Origin: Lasiodiplodia sp. COLG20
Lineage: Eukaryota; Ascomycota; Dothideomycetes; Botryosphaeriales; Botryosphaeriaceae
Assembly: GCA_009801085.1 (NCBI GenBank)
Contig: VNWV01000008.1
Location: 124,001 to 188,000, forward strand
DNA: 64,000 nt
Direction: 5' to 3'
Translations under genes and position numbers: made by a program
The notes under the pieces: generated by a model
Seen by the model: the letters and a program-made list of their open reading frames with translations, nothing else
Told to the model about the DNA's origin: nothing
Database searches by the model: none
Shown here: one piece after another, positions 1-13,033 of the stretch
Layout of the letters: the number at the start of each line of letters is the position of its first letter
How positions within the stretch are numbered: position 1 is the stretch's first letter

Positions 1-770
1 AAGCTGGTCTCTTTCTGTGATTGAGCGAATGAATTTGTAGCGATCCCTGGGAAACCAGACCACAATAGTGGCGACGCACGCCTGGATTACGTTGGTACAG
101 GGAGAGAAGTTATTGAATGATCAATTGTTGGGCAATACCAGAGAAACTATTCTTACGTCCTTAAGTATTACGGTCAAGAGCACTGAAGAAACACGAGTAT
201 CAGCAATCGCAGTAGTGGTAGCATTCAGTCAAGTCCACTACAAAAATGAAGTCTCGGAACTGTCGTTCCGAGAGACGCGAGATCCCTCCTAGTGTTCCTG
301 TGAGTTTGAAACCGTGGCTTTGGAGTTAACGAATAGTCGCCAGACACGTTAATTGGGGGGAGAAGAGCATGTGGGGCTTGCAGGTTACTCTGTTTCACAG
401 ATGGACGATACACCCGACGATTGGAGCGGAGAACTTGGGGGCTGAGTGCGGGGATCAATATTCGTGTGCGACAAGTCGAATCGTCTGGCATTTGCTGTCT
501 TTTTCAGTCTATCGGTTTTTATTATCAAAATCTTTTTCCCGTCAATGCACATTTCTCGATGTCATACATATATCATGAGTGCCGCGTTCCTCTATCGTTC
601 CCTTTTCCAAAAGTTACAGGCTACATCAAAGTACATCAAATTTCTTGTTTGATCTTCCTAGGCCGGCAATTTTTTATATTGTGCTTCCGCACCGCACTGG
701 TAGCTCTCCAGCCCCAATACTCTCCAGTAAAGCAGTGCAATACGGCTTTCAAGCCAACTAATCGACATTC
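1..770. other. Left-edge non-coding stretch
   Basis: The open frames here are short, overlap on both strands and lack recognisable domains. I see no RNA gene or mobile-element end. It is best read as the 5' flank of the ankyrin-CorA gene that starts at 771. Confidence 0.5.
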
Positions 771-3700
771 ATGTACCGGGTGAGGGTTCCTCATGAAGAA
801 CTATTCAAAACCGTCAAACAGAATGACCCCGACGCGGTCGGGCACTTGTTATCCTTTGGAGCGAATATTGCAGCAAAAGACAAGAACGGATCCACCGTGT
901 TGCATCTGGCTGCCTTGGAAGGCCAAAGAGATGTGATCGAAGCGCTGATGACAGCCGACAACGATGCATGGAAGAAAGTCGTCAACATGAAAGATGCGCT
1001 AGGCCGGACTGCACTTCACATCTGCTGTACCAAAGGATACACGGGAACGATCCAACGCCTTCTTCAGAACGAAGCTGATGTGGCAGCTACGGACCAAGAG
1101 GGACGGACTGCATTGCACTATGCTGTAGATGAAGGGGACATAGAAAAGATGGAGCTTCTTCTCTATCATGGGGCCAATGCGACAGCCACGGATCAAGAAG
1201 GGTGGACTGCGTTACATCATGCTGCAGAGGCAGGCCGATTGGGTGTAGTGAGATGCTTGGTCGAACACATGAAGGAACACAAGATGGATTTCAACCAGAA
1301 AACAAACAAAACGGGCGCGACAGCACTGCACCTGGCTGTGGACAGAGGTTTTGCTCGGATTGTCGATGAGCTCATAACCAACGGAGCGAGCAGTACAACG
1401 ACAGCAAGGGACGGTGGAACCGCTCTGCACTGGGCACTAGAAGGCGCTATAGCCACAGGACATGGTCTCAACGGCGAGGACGAAGCTGGACTTCAAGTCC
1501 AAGACATTAATCTCAATGACGAGATTGGTAACTTCTACGACGGTGGCATCGGAGGTTGGGCACAAGGAGAAACAGACATGGACAAATCAGACTCCTATGA
1601 TGAGGTATTTGAGTGCATTTTCAGGGATATGAGTGATACGGCACGATGGTCGGAGCTGCTGAAGATTGCTCGCCGAGAAGAGAGAATGGAGACACTGCAA
1701 TACTTGATGAGCAAGATGTTTCCACGACAAAAAGCGGAAAGCTTACAGGCCCCCTTGAGACGAATCTGGCTGGCAATGAGTGAATCAAGAACGCAAGAGC
1801 TGATGGAAATGCTTTGGGAAGAGGCGCGTGAAGCAAGGACCCCAGAGGTTATGGATAGGCTTCGGGCAGAGGCGTGTGAAGCAAGGACCCGAGAGCTGAT
1901 GGAAAAGCTTCAGACTGAGGCGCATGAAGCAAGGACACCAGAACAGTTGGAAAAGCTTCACACAGAGGCGCGTGACACCACAGAGACTATGAAAAAATGG
2001 GACAGCATGGAAAAATGGGACATCCTCAGCTTGGCAACATCCATTGGAAATGTCGAAACAGTATACTGGCTCCTCAGAGGCCGCCGCTGGTCCAGGTCAG
2101 ACATAGACAAGGCTAGAAGTCTGCCAGGCTATGATCGACTGAACAAAAATGCGATTTTGTCGACAGACGGCAAAGTCTGGAACACACCAATCGTCCATGA
2201 TGAAATGAGTGGAAGGGAGAGCTACCGATGGCCTGAAACGGATCCAGAAAGACGAAAACTCGACAGATTTGAATCAACCATTATGGACTTCCATAAGATT
2301 GAGAATCAGATCGTTTCGATATACTACGACTTTGACACCTCGAGCCTCATGGATGAGAATCATGGCCCTAGAAATATTGTGGAGAGATCCATGGGAGTCC
2401 TGGGAACTGAAGAATTGGGAGAGATGGTGAGAAATGAATACTCGGACGCAAGCCGCTGCTATCGATGGATCCATCTTGGTATAAATAGCGTGAGTCAAAT
2501 GCAACTGCCAAATGTGTTAGAGTGGCAACTCACGTAGCTGTAGGTTCTTTGGATGAAGGTGAGATAATGTGAGTGATAGTAAGAACGATTTCTAACGGCA
2601 TTCTAAGAATTTGGCCATGATCTCGTATCTCGAAAAGGACGCGAGGAAAGGGGAGTGGATGGCAACATGGCAGTTCCTTCAGCGAAGCTGGCAAGAACTT
2701 CCAGAAAACAGAGATGAGGAATCTTACATGCACCCAATATGCCTGGTGAGTGAGCCCAAAAGTAGCTCATGCATTACAGGCAGTCCTTACAACTCTTACA
2801 GAGAGCAGATTTATCCCAATCCAAGTTGAAGCCCGGCGATCAATCGACAACGCCAAAACATGACGAGTCTATGCGAATGGCTCTCTACGTAAGATCTTCG
2901 AGAAGCACCCGAAGTTGTTCTAACTTTAGTAACAGATGCCCTACCTCACCTTCGGTCCTTTCAAGAACACTTCTCATAACGAAGACGTGCCGGATGAATA
3001 CAAAGGGGGTGTCCTTCATGGATCAAGAACCTTGGATCAGTTCTATCGTAGTATACAAGACGACAAAAGAGCTCTCGATAGAGACCAAGTGTTTACCCGA
3101 TTTTCTGATCGATACCTACGTCGAGAGCGAAACAACAACGATACCGAATTTGATATCTTGCGGGTCAATCAACTTTGGCTTTGGGTTATTGACGAGAGTA
3201 AGCAATGAGTAAAATCCCTATACTGCCTCCTGCTGATACTTTTCTATTTTTCCTTTTTTAGAAACAGTAATTTCAAGCACGACCCATGGTTTACAAGAAA
3301 GCGAAGACCCAGTGTTCCAAGAACTTCTCAAACGCCTTTGCCAAAGTCAAACAATGTTCAGTCGAGAAACCACACCCTCTTCGATCGACAGCTTTGTAAA
3401 ACTTATTACAAGCTTCTTGATCAATTCCCTGGACAACTTAAAAGTATCCCTCGAGGTCCCTAGTGCGCAGACCACACGCGCAAATCCGGATGGCACTATT
3501 GAGATGGATCAAGCTCATCAAATAGACAGCACAAAGACACACACAGCATCACTCACCGCGGTATTTGCCGATTCGATTGAGCACAATGTGAGTTCCTCCA
3601 AACGAACCCTGGTCTATGGAAAATGTTCTCATATCAGCAGAATATGGAAGAGAGGAGCTTGCGAGAGGCATTCAAAAAAGCAATGAATGATAAGACCAGC

Positions 3701-4576
3701 AGATCAAAAGATCTACACAGTTTTATTGTTCGAGCTATGAATGCTCTGGACGACATCAAAGACATTCGACATGAACTCAACATAATCAATTCTGTGGTCC
3801 AAGAACAAAAGGTGGTATGGGCTCAATTGTTCGACCAATCACGCGACGGTTCCGCGCGGGATGATGCCCCCAAAGAAGGTCATGGGGGTTACCAGTGGTC
3901 GAACACAGATCCTGACTATGTGTCAAAACGGGTAAAAGACTTGATTCACGATGCTGAAGGAACCGAGCACAATGTAAGTTGTTACCAAAAACCTGCAAAT
4001 TTAAACAGATGTTAATGCTGTTTCAGATCACATCAGTCTTAGAACTTGAGATGAATCAACTCAACTTATCTGAAGCTGAAGAAACGAGGAGACAAGGCAA
4101 AATTCTCATGGCCTTCACAATCGTTACTGCCGTATTCGTAAGTTTCCAGGAGCCATTTCCAAAGACAGGAGACGATCTTGTTAATATTTGGGAAGCTGCC
4201 TCTATCGTTTCTATCCTCGCTGTTTGCCTTGGATGTTTCAACATTCCCACACTCGGGAAATGATCTGAAATACCAGCCAGGGTGGATATTTGGGATTATG
4301 TGTAAGTCTTATAAATGTACCGAGGAGCAATATCTAACAAAATGTATAGTTGGAACAACTCTGGCATTCGTTCTTCTCTTAATGTTCGCCATTTTCCATG
4401 AGGCTGTCTTCAAGAAGCTTCGGCAGCGGCCGGGAAAGGCTTCAGGACCCACTGGACCACAGCGAGGGGAGATTGAAGCGACAGCTGGAGGAAATGGCCA
4501 TGAATCATTGAAGAAACGTTGGCAGGCGTTACGGCGTCGGCGAAGAAACGATCAACCACGCGGCGTCGAACCCTAG
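771..4576 (+). CDS. Ankyrin-repeat protein fused to a CorA-like two-helix membrane domain
   Basis: Spliced model: 771-2489, 2544-2558, 2608-2745, 2802-2888, 2936-3197, 3262-3587, 3638-3973, 4027-4137, 4196-4301, 4350-4576 (1108 aa). The N-terminal third (about aa 5-240) has ankyrin repeats, seen as recurring G-T-LH-A blocks such as GRTALHYAVDEGD. Four near-identical 16-residue charged helical repeats follow at aa 338-401. The C-terminal half matches fungal CorA-like proteins: MALYMPYLTFG spans a splice junction, then NQLWLWVIDE, then two membrane helices (about aa 984-1007, starting after RRQGK, and aa 1033-1052). The canonical GMN pore motif is not present, so magnesium transport should not be assumed. 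In fungi such ANK-CorA fusions sit among NLR/HET-type genes, and this one fits that company. Splicing is supported because helix 1 only reads correctly (VFLPLSFLSS) after removing 4138-4195. The first exons are the least certain. Confidence 0.85.
1782..1973 (+). repeat. In-frame 48-bp coding minisatellite, four copies
   Basis: Four head-to-tail 48-bp units start at 1782, 1830, 1878 and 1926. Each encodes a 16-residue unit of the form E(A/S)RTxELMExLxxEA(R/C/H). The period is a multiple of three, so copy-number change would keep the frame. It lies between the ankyrin repeats and the CorA-like half and is predicted to be a charged helical spacer. Confidence 0.9.
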
Positions 4577-4799
4577 TCGATTTTACAGGCTATAGTCTTT
4601 TTTTTTTTTTTTTTGCTAAACGCGGAAATGTTCTTCAATTACAATGAATGAGCTTTTCTCTTTTTTAAGATACGTGTACTGTTAAAGTTCAAACTTAGGA
4701 TGATTACTAAAAAGTTTATCGCAAGGCTTACGTGAATGTAGAACTTCAACGGCTATAATTTCATCACTCATTACACCAGAAAAAGTGGTTTGTTGACTA

Positions 4800-7700
4800 C
4801 TATGCATCAGCCATCTCACACTCTACGGCATCGTCCTGTGGGACCACAGGCATCTCCGCGCCATTTTCTAAGTTGAGGAGAGATTTAAGATCCTGTTTCT
4901 TAGTATCAGCAGTGTACTATTGTGGCCAAACTAAACTTACAGCAAGCTTTTTGAGCTTCGCCTCCGCTGTTTCGTCCTCGTCTGCATCCCAGCCTAACCG
5001 TGCCAGATACAGCTTCTTTGATTGTCGACACTGGATATACTGTACATATGATGTCAATGTCAGAGCTGCTGAGCTGAACCACCAGTGAAGTGGATATTTG
5101 ACACCTACAACCTCGACACTGTTGCGCGTGATGTACCGCGCCACTGTCACTTGCTTCTTTTGGCCTAGGCGAATAGCGCGGCCGATGGCCTGGGATTCCT
5201 GCAGAGGGTTCCACTGGGGCTCGAGGATATGAATCCGAGTTGCAACAGTCAAGTTCAGCCTGTATTCCAAGGATCAGTCTCAGCCCTGGTATTGGTATAA
5301 AGCGGTATGAAGCGGAGGATTTTGGTAATTTGGGGTGGGACTTCATACCCGACCGCGCCTGTGCCGAGCGTCATGAGCAGCACGTTGACGTTTGAGTCTT
5401 TCCTGAACCTCTCAAGTGCTGTTTGCCGTTCTGTTAGTGTCATAGAGCCATCAACAGTCGCCGTGGAGATTCCATGTGCAGCAAGAAAGGAGCCCGCGAG
5501 GTGGATGGTCTTTTTCCAGCAGGAGAAGACTATGCTGTGGATTGCAAAACGTCAGCATGCTAGAGATCTGGAATCATGGGGAGAGGCTACCTTTTTTCTG
5601 TTGGATGAGAGGTGAGATTCTTCTTCAGAGCTTCCAGCTTCGAGCTCGTGCCTGACTGTATCCGTGGAAGAGTCTGTGACTTGTCTTCTTTGGCATTGGA
5701 ATCCTTGACGGAAGTGCTTTTCTGACAAATTGGACAGAAAATTCTGTTCCTTTTCTTGTTGCCCGATTTATTCTCTTCGACGCACCCCTGGCAGAGCAAA
5801 TGGGAGCAAAGCGTGAAGTGGGCCGATTGACCATCGCCATCTTCTCCGACAGTTGCAATATCGCATGAACAGTGGTCGCATATTGCCTGGTCGGTCTGCT
5901 GAAGGAGGGCAAGAGTCTCGTCCGCGCTTGAAGATGATGTTGTTTGGGAATTTGAATTCTCCCACGTAAGCGTTCCGTGATTGCAAATGATACGAAGTTG
6001 CAGAATGGCTTGGAACAACCCATTGTATTCTTTGCTCTTACTTATTCTGCTGACAGAATCGTCAATCGCTTGTCGATAGTGTTGACCGATTCGTGAGTAT
6101 TCTGCTGTTTCTTCCTGAGTCATCTCCACATGTTGGGTTAGCTCCTCTGGCTCAGGGAGGCTCAAGCGGTCTTTCTTCCGGCGGATGCAGACAGCCTTCA
6201 GAAGGTGACGTAGGCGGTCGGCACCAATCGAGTTGCCACGTTCAATAGGTCTCGATATACTTGTTTGAAAACTGGATGGCTGATCAAACATGGGAATTCG
6301 AAGAAATCGAACGAGAGCGCCAAGGTCGTCGAGCTGGTTTTGGATTGGAGTCCCTGTAAGACACCACCGGTATTCGGCGGAAAGTGCAGAGACAGCATAG
6401 AATTGTTTGGTCCGCTGATGGCGAATTGAGTGCGCTGTTGCAAATTAGTATCGAGGAAATGATAGAGGCATCGGAATCATACCCTCATCAAGAACAATCC
6501 TCAACCAATGGACGTTAGATAGAACGCTAGTACCACGGCGGTAGTCTGATGTCAGTGTTGCGTAGGTTGTCAACACGACATCACTGTCCAAAAACCTTTT
6601 GACATCTTTGTTTCGATCTTTCCCATAATACTTCGAGCATCTCAAAGAATCCTTGGAAAAGTGCCTGAGTATTAATCAGCCTACTCGTAATTTTGCTGGA
6701 CTCGCTTCACTCGATATCTGGATACCCCAGTGTACTTCCAAGAATCGACAGCCTTCGAAGCAAACGAGTAACGAACCTGTGGGCTTCTTCGATCCAGTTC
6801 TCTAGGACCACTTCCATACGTCAGCTTGGTAACTTTACTGATCTATCTTGGAGCTCACAGGCTGAGGGGACAATGACTAAAGTGGCTGCTGAGCTGAGCT
6901 GTGAAGTCCCCAAGCGACCCGTTTGGACGTTACGGTAGATGCGCTGGCTTCCGCGCCTTTTCGCCATAAAGATGGCAGACAGCATCGTGAGAGTCTTCCC
7001 TAGCCCCATTTCATCGGCGATGATGCCACCAAAATTTTCGTCAGGCAGCTGGGACCTCCGGTACCCAAGCACAAGATTCTGATAGCTGGGGGAAAGCGTA
7101 AGTATACCTGTGTTCGTGCATTGAGGTTCGGAGGAAATACACACTATTGCCTTTGGAAGGTATCAGTATGTCGTCTCCAGAGTGAGAAAGGTTGCGGAGT
7201 GGCATCCGCCTCCCTCTGAGAGATGAAATCTAGGGCTTCTTTTTGATGACTGGTCATGGAATTGTCAGATGCTAAGCCAATACTACCAAGTAAGGTTAAC
7301 TGCACCTCTCTAAAGGAGTCTTGATGCTGCCCTGATCCACTTGTGCTATATGAAGATGAATTTGCTGGTCCAGGTTGTCCAAGACCGAAGTAATCAAGTC
7401 CGGGTCTTTGAATGTCTTTATGGGAGATTCCAGGGGAGGAGTTGGCAATGCTGACTGAGAATACCGTAGAGATGATACATTCAAATAATGCGGGTTCTCA
7501 TATTTGATGTTGCTTTCCAGAAGAATTGGATGTTGTAGGAAAAGGCCGGCTTTTGATAGACTTCTTCCGACCTGTGCGCTGATGGAAGACGGGCCGTAGA
7601 GATTCAGGTAGATGCTGATTTGAGTTTTCGAATTATTTTTGAAATGGTTGACCTTGAGGGACCACTCTTTTGTCGTGACGAATGGGTAGCATCGTACGTC

Positions 7701-8106
7701 ATCCCCAAGGGTACGAAGAGCTTCGGAAAGTCGCAAATCCAGGAACGCAATATCGGTACCAGCCATGGACTGCAGCATGTGATGCCTTCGAACACCTATT
7801 CTCAGTGGATAATAGAACTCATTGTCCTCTCGGACTGGGTCCCCGAATGAATCCGGGACGCAAAACCCATCCAGGAACTCTGCCTGTATATCGTAAAGCT
7901 GGTAGCAGCTTAGTCGATTATTCTAAATGGAGCGTGCGTTTCGGAAGGCTCACCATTCCATAGCAAACGGCCTCTGGATGAGAATCTTCCTTGGTGTGAG
8001 GCGGTGTCGGCGCCTGGGTTTTTCGAGGTTCTGGGAAACAGGGAAGAACAGACTCAGGCCCTCCGCCGCAAAAAGCGGACGACCAAAGCCTTTTCACACC
8101 CGCCAT
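4800..8106 (-). CDS. SNF2-family helicase with internal RING finger (Rad5/HLTF-like architecture)
   Basis: Spliced model, 3' to 5' on the plus strand: 4800-4892, 4941-5039, 5109-5259, 5349-5534, 5591-6434, 6483-6664, 6777-6810, 6859-7085, 7151-7249, 7306-7883, 7954-8106 (881 aa). Motif I (ADEMGLGKT) is near aa 300. The DEAH box (VLDEAHSIRH) is formed across the intron at 6435-6482. CLTGTPIQN is motif III. A C3HC4 RING (CDHC ... CSHLLCQGC ... FCPIC) interrupts the helicase at about aa 609-665, and the C-terminal lobe has QWNPLQESQAIGRAIRLGQ. This is the order found in ATP-dependent DNA translocases that also act as ubiquitin ligases. A HIRAN domain is not evident in the roughly 250-residue N-terminal region. 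The 7086-7150 intron needs a GC donor. The gene is divergent from the NLR at 8573, with 466 bp between start codons. A nuclear chromatin or repair role is inferred from family only. Confidence 0.88.
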
Positions 8107-8572
8107 CGTTGCTGTAGCAACAATAGACGAACATCAATAGGATTCTGAGAAGACCTTTCCTAGTTGAGGTTCAAGAGGCGAAAAAAAATAAAGAAAGGGG
8201 GTTAGTGTGACGACGGTTGTCTATCGAGGACAAGGTGGACGGGGCTGAGATAAACGTCCAATGCACAAGAAAAAAAAAATTGAATTCAGCCTGTGGGTAA
8301 CTCAGCCACCCCCCCCCCTCAACACAGCCACGCCATGTGATATGCCAGGCTGCAAAGTGTGTGATAGTAAAGAGCCAATCAGGCTACGAATATGCATGTT
8401 GACGTGGCGAAGCCCGAGGATCTTCACTTGAAGCGAACGCCAGGCTGACTTGGGATTTCAGCGATAAGACTAAGCCTCAGCAACACAAAAAGAAAAGCGC
8501 GATTCATCTCCAAGTTCATCATATTTCCTCTCTCCCGTCCATGCGACAGCACAAGACGATGACAAAACGACA
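8107..8572. other. Bidirectional intergenic region between the SNF2 and NLR genes
   Basis: This is a shared 466-bp 5' region for two divergent genes. It holds short A and C homopolymers (near 8270 and 8310) but no clear TATA box and no other gene. Confidence 0.5.
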
Positions 8573-11500
8573 ATGAATAATCCTCTCCAGAGCAGATTTG
8601 GCAAGGTCTTGGCCACTTTCACGGCCACCCTCACGCCGGATGAGGCTGATGATTTCCGCTTCGTAACCTTGGATGACCTCAAGCACACCGTGGCCGAGAT
8701 ACAAGCGGAGCAAGGGTCTTCGAAACGCTTGCAGAATCTGCGGCGTCTGGATGCTTTCCTTGAAGCCATGGAACAATACGACAAAGTTGTTCAGATATTT
8801 CTGAATGCCGCGGATCTCTTGGCATTCATTTGGGTGAGTTTGGAAATTAATGTCATTAATACTCTTCTCAGGTTGACTGACAGAAACAGGGTCCAGCCAA
8901 ATTCATGTTAATGGTTCTTCGCCGCCCTCATCTTTGATACATCCATCGGCTTATTCTTTTACAGACTGCAAGTACTTGGTCGGAGTCATTTAATACGCTG
9001 TTGGATGCCTATGAAGAGATTGGAGATCAAATTCCGCTTCTGGAGCAATACGAGGGCCTTATCAAGCAAAGCCCTGAGTTGCACATCGTGCTGGAGTTGA
9101 TCTACAAAGACATCCTGAATTTCCATCAAAGAGCAATCAGGCATTTCAAAAGTAAAGGTAAGAGGTTTGATGTTAATGTCAGAAACAATCTAATCCAGGC
9201 AATAGTGTGGAGACAGCTGTTCCACGCTACATGGAAGACCTTTCGCACTGACTTCCAAGCCGTTCTGAGAAGTCTCCAGTCTCACAAGAGGTTACTCGAT
9301 AGCCAAGGAATCTTAACTGGAGCTCAAACAAGCCAAAGAGTCAAAGAGAAGATCGAGAATGGAATCCAAGAGATTCAAAAAATCCGAGAACAGATCGAGA
9401 ATGAACGCCAACAAAGGCAAAGGGACGAAGAAACCCGTCGAAGACGTGAAGTCTTTACTTGGCTCGCAGCAGTAGACAGTTCTGAAGACCAGGAAACAGC
9501 TTCAGAAGCAAGATCAACGTATCTTACCACCAAACACTGGATTCTCCGAGAAAACTTGGTCAGGCAATGGTGCGATCCGCACTCACAGACCGAACCATGC
9601 CTATGGATAAATGGGAAGCCTGGCGCTGGTAGGCTCCCTCACAATAAGGAACAGAAAATGCGAGATGGTAAAGCTAATGAAATATCTGCATTTAGGGAAA
9701 ACGGTTCTTGCTTCCGTCCTTGTCGAGGAATGCGCAAACATCTCTAACACAGACCTGGCATATTTCTACTGCAGGGCAGAAGATTGCAACAGAAACGACT
9801 TCATTGGATTATGCAGAAGTCTGATCTGTCAGCTCGCTCAGCGAAACACCTCAATTCTGTCATACGTATATGAAAAGTCGTCATCGAGCGGACGCAGTCA
9901 ACTTGACTCAATAAGCGTTGCAAAGGAAATACTAAGTGTGGCGTTGAGTGCTTTCGACAAACTCTTCATCATCATTGATGGTATTGATGAATGCAAAAAG
10001 GTTGAGAAGGAACGCATATCCTCGACGCTCATTTCTATCGTTGAAAGCTACAATGTATTCCTACGATGTTGTTTCATCAGTCAGCATGACAAGGACACAG
10101 GCAAAATTTTTCGGAACATACCAACTTTTCGGATCACTGAGAAACACAACGGGCGTGATATACTGGACTATTGCGTTGGGATGGAGAAAAAAATCGCCAG
10201 GTCTTTTCACGTTTCCGGTACTGATTTGGAAAACCTGAATATCTCGCGCAACGTTGCAGCCAAAGCTGACGGTGCGTCCACAAAATTATTTTCCAACCCG
10301 GTCAACTATTAATCACTAATTTGCTAGGTATGTTCCTGTTCGCAAAACTGGTTATGGAAAATCTATTGCAGCAATGCACCCGAGCGGACTTGGAAGCCGA
10401 AATTGAGCGTATACCCCCGGACCTTGACAAAGCGTGAGTTGCATCCTTCTTTCCACGGTCCTCGACCAAATCTCATTTTCATTATCAGTTACAGCCGGTT
10501 GCTGTCGCGCATCCTTCACGATGCTCCACTACCCGAGCAGCGAGTCGCCAAAAGATTATTGTGCTGGTTGCTTTGCACCCAAAGACCACTCAAATGGCAC
10601 GAAATCCAGGGGGCAATGTCAATTGATACCGAAAAGCTCATTTTCGACTACCAAGGAAGAAGTCTGATTAAAGACTCGAAAACATTTTGCGGCTCCCTAG
10701 TAGAGGTCCGAAAAGGTGGTACCATAGAGCTTGTGCACCAAACAGCACGAAGGTAATTATGGCCTTTTCTAAATTTGTGGAAAATACTAATAAGTGGATC
10801 AAGTTTTCTTGGAAAGCAGGAAGAGCTCCAGCTTGGCCCAGAAGAAGTGAATTTCACCTGCATTTGCCTCGGAAATCTTACGCTTCCAAGCCACGATGAC
10901 GGTATTTCTGAGGATTCCATTCGTGGTTACATCCAAGAAGGATACTACAGCCTGAGCGATTACTCTGTCGTCTACTGGCAAGAACATGTCAACAAAATCA
11001 TCCGGGGAAAGGCGTTGGACACCGAAGAGTCCCTAAAAGCCTTCAATGCCGTTATTCGCTCATTTCTCACCCGTCGTATTGCACCCGATACCAACACCAC
11101 CCGCAAAGGTGCTAGTTCAGTCACTTATTTTAAACGGTTCAAAAGCGAAGTATTCTATCCTCATCTCGTACAAGCCATGGAATACACCAGATGCGAGCCA
11201 GGGAATTCCTCGGAATCCAGAAAAGACTGCCGACCTGTGTTATCACAGCTATTGAAAGTGCGAGGCATCATGGAACGTGTTGTTCTCAAAGCAGACCCTA
11301 GCCTTAAAGAACGGCTGCAGATGCTGTACGGACCAAACATTTTCAAATGCCCCGAGCCTCAGTGCAGGTTCTTCCATGAAGGATTTTCAGTAGCTAGCGA
11401 GCGAGATGCACACAGAAACAAACATAGGCGCGCCTTTGTGTGTACCTATCCCGGCTGCCCATCCGCACTCATCGGGTTCACCACTTCAGCGGAGCTCAAC

Positions 11501-13033
11501 AAGCACAACGTCGACTACCATGGAGATGCCGTGGATAGACACTCCTTTCCCTGGAATGGAAAAGTTGCGTCTATCAATATTGAAAAGCAAATCAAGAACG
11601 GAAATCTCTCTGAGGTGCAAGCATGGGCCGATCAATGGGGATCCAAAATACCCATGGAAAAACTCTGGTTTTCGTCCACACACACTGGCTTCAACGGGTC
11701 ACCACTTGGACTAGCTATGCATTCCGGAAATAGAGATATCTTCGAAACCCTTCTGTCCCAGGCTCCGGATGACCTTTTCAGGAAAGCAAGAATAAGTATA
11801 AACTCTACTCTCGCTGAGCCAATCAAGCTTTTTGAAGAAGTTATGAAGAGTGGCAACGAAAAGATTGCAATTGTGTACCTCAGGATGTTGGAAAGCATTG
11901 ATCCGCCTTTGTTCAGGATAGCTCTATCGCTGAATGCCGAAGAAAACATGGTTGCCTTGTTTTTGAGTCACGCCGCTACCAGTGGAGACAAGACGTTCAA
12001 GGATAACGCTCTCTTCTATCTGACAGTAGCAGTAGACAGAGAGCATGAAGCATCTACACGATATTTATTGCTTGATGTCGGACTCTGGGAGGAATTGCAT
12101 CGTGGACCATGGTGCTGGAACCTCGATAATCTGGGACTAAAAGGGCGCTTCAAATTCCTGATCAAGGTCTTGCCTGAATTCGGCGAAAGTCCTTTAATGA
12201 TACACAGTCGGTTGCATCATTCTTGCCAGGAGGGTCATAGCCGTGAGGTTGCAGAGCTACTCCAAAACGCGAATCTCAACCCCAACTACCCCGGCGAGTC
12301 CGGGAATACACCATTGATTGTCGCCATCGAGAACGAAAAACCCGAGGTAATCCACCAACTTTTAGGAGATCCTAGGGTAGTTGTTCATGCCTGTGAGGAT
12401 GCTGAAAACACAAATGTTTTGTATTGGGCAGTTCTCCTGGAGCATACAGCGTGCATCGAGTTACTACTCAGTGAGGGAATTCCCGCCCAGGAGTTAACCC
12501 GACTCGTCTCGATTGGTGGCAAGGAAGAATCAGCAATTGAATTGGCCAAGAAGAAGTCGACCCCTGGTGTACTCTCGCAGCTTAAGGCGTATCTTGGCCT
12601 ATACACGGACTGGAATTGTTATCCAGAGGACTCAACGATGCTTCTACGGGCTTGCACTACGGCGGGCCTACCAAAAGTACGAAACGCTCTTCGAAGAGCT
12701 CCCCATGATTTGGACGTACCTGATAGCAGAGGGATTACACCATTTCTGCAGGCTGTCAACTGTAAAATGCATCAGATCGTGCACTTTCTGTTGGAACAGG
12801 GTTGCGATAAGCACCGTACCATGGGACCGCGTGGCGCTTCTGCGTTGATGTTCGCAGTTCTGAATGACGATCTGCAGATGGTTCGACTCTTGCTTCCCAA
12901 AGCTTGTGTAGATCCAACATATATGAACGGGATGGGGAAAACGGCCCTCGATCACCTCGACCCAGCCAGCCCAGTGGCAGAGGAGATCCGGTATGGGATC
13001 CAAGATGCAATTGACGTGGCATCTCTATTTTAA
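8573..13033 (+). CDS. NLR-type STAND protein: N-terminal domain, NACHT, two C2H2 zinc fingers, ankyrin repeats
   Basis: Spliced model: 8573-8833, 8890-8913, 8965-9157, 9206-9628, 9696-10271, 10328-10433, 10489-10752, 10804-13033 (1358 aa). The N-terminal domain carries WGPAKFMLM, encoded partly by a 24-nt exon, and resembles the fungal STAND N-terminal family I believe is catalogued as DUF7708. The NACHT P-loop GKPGAGKT (about aa 296-303) is completed across intron 9629-9695. Walker B is LFIIIDGIDEC. After the NACHT come two C2H2-like fingers at about aa 797-855 (CPEPQC...H...H and CTYPGC...H...H), then ankyrin-like repeats to the C-terminus. Intron 10753-10803 has a perfect TACTAAT branch site. 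Intron 9158-9205 is in frame and could be retained. NLRs of this type act as cytosolic sensors in fungal non-self recognition; the ligand is unknown. Confidence 0.88.

Noticed and set aside
4595..4620. Poly(T) run after the ankyrin-CorA stop codon as a terminator or retroposition scar
   Set aside because: A run of about 18 T in a fungal 3' flank is ordinary, and no flanking duplication was seen.
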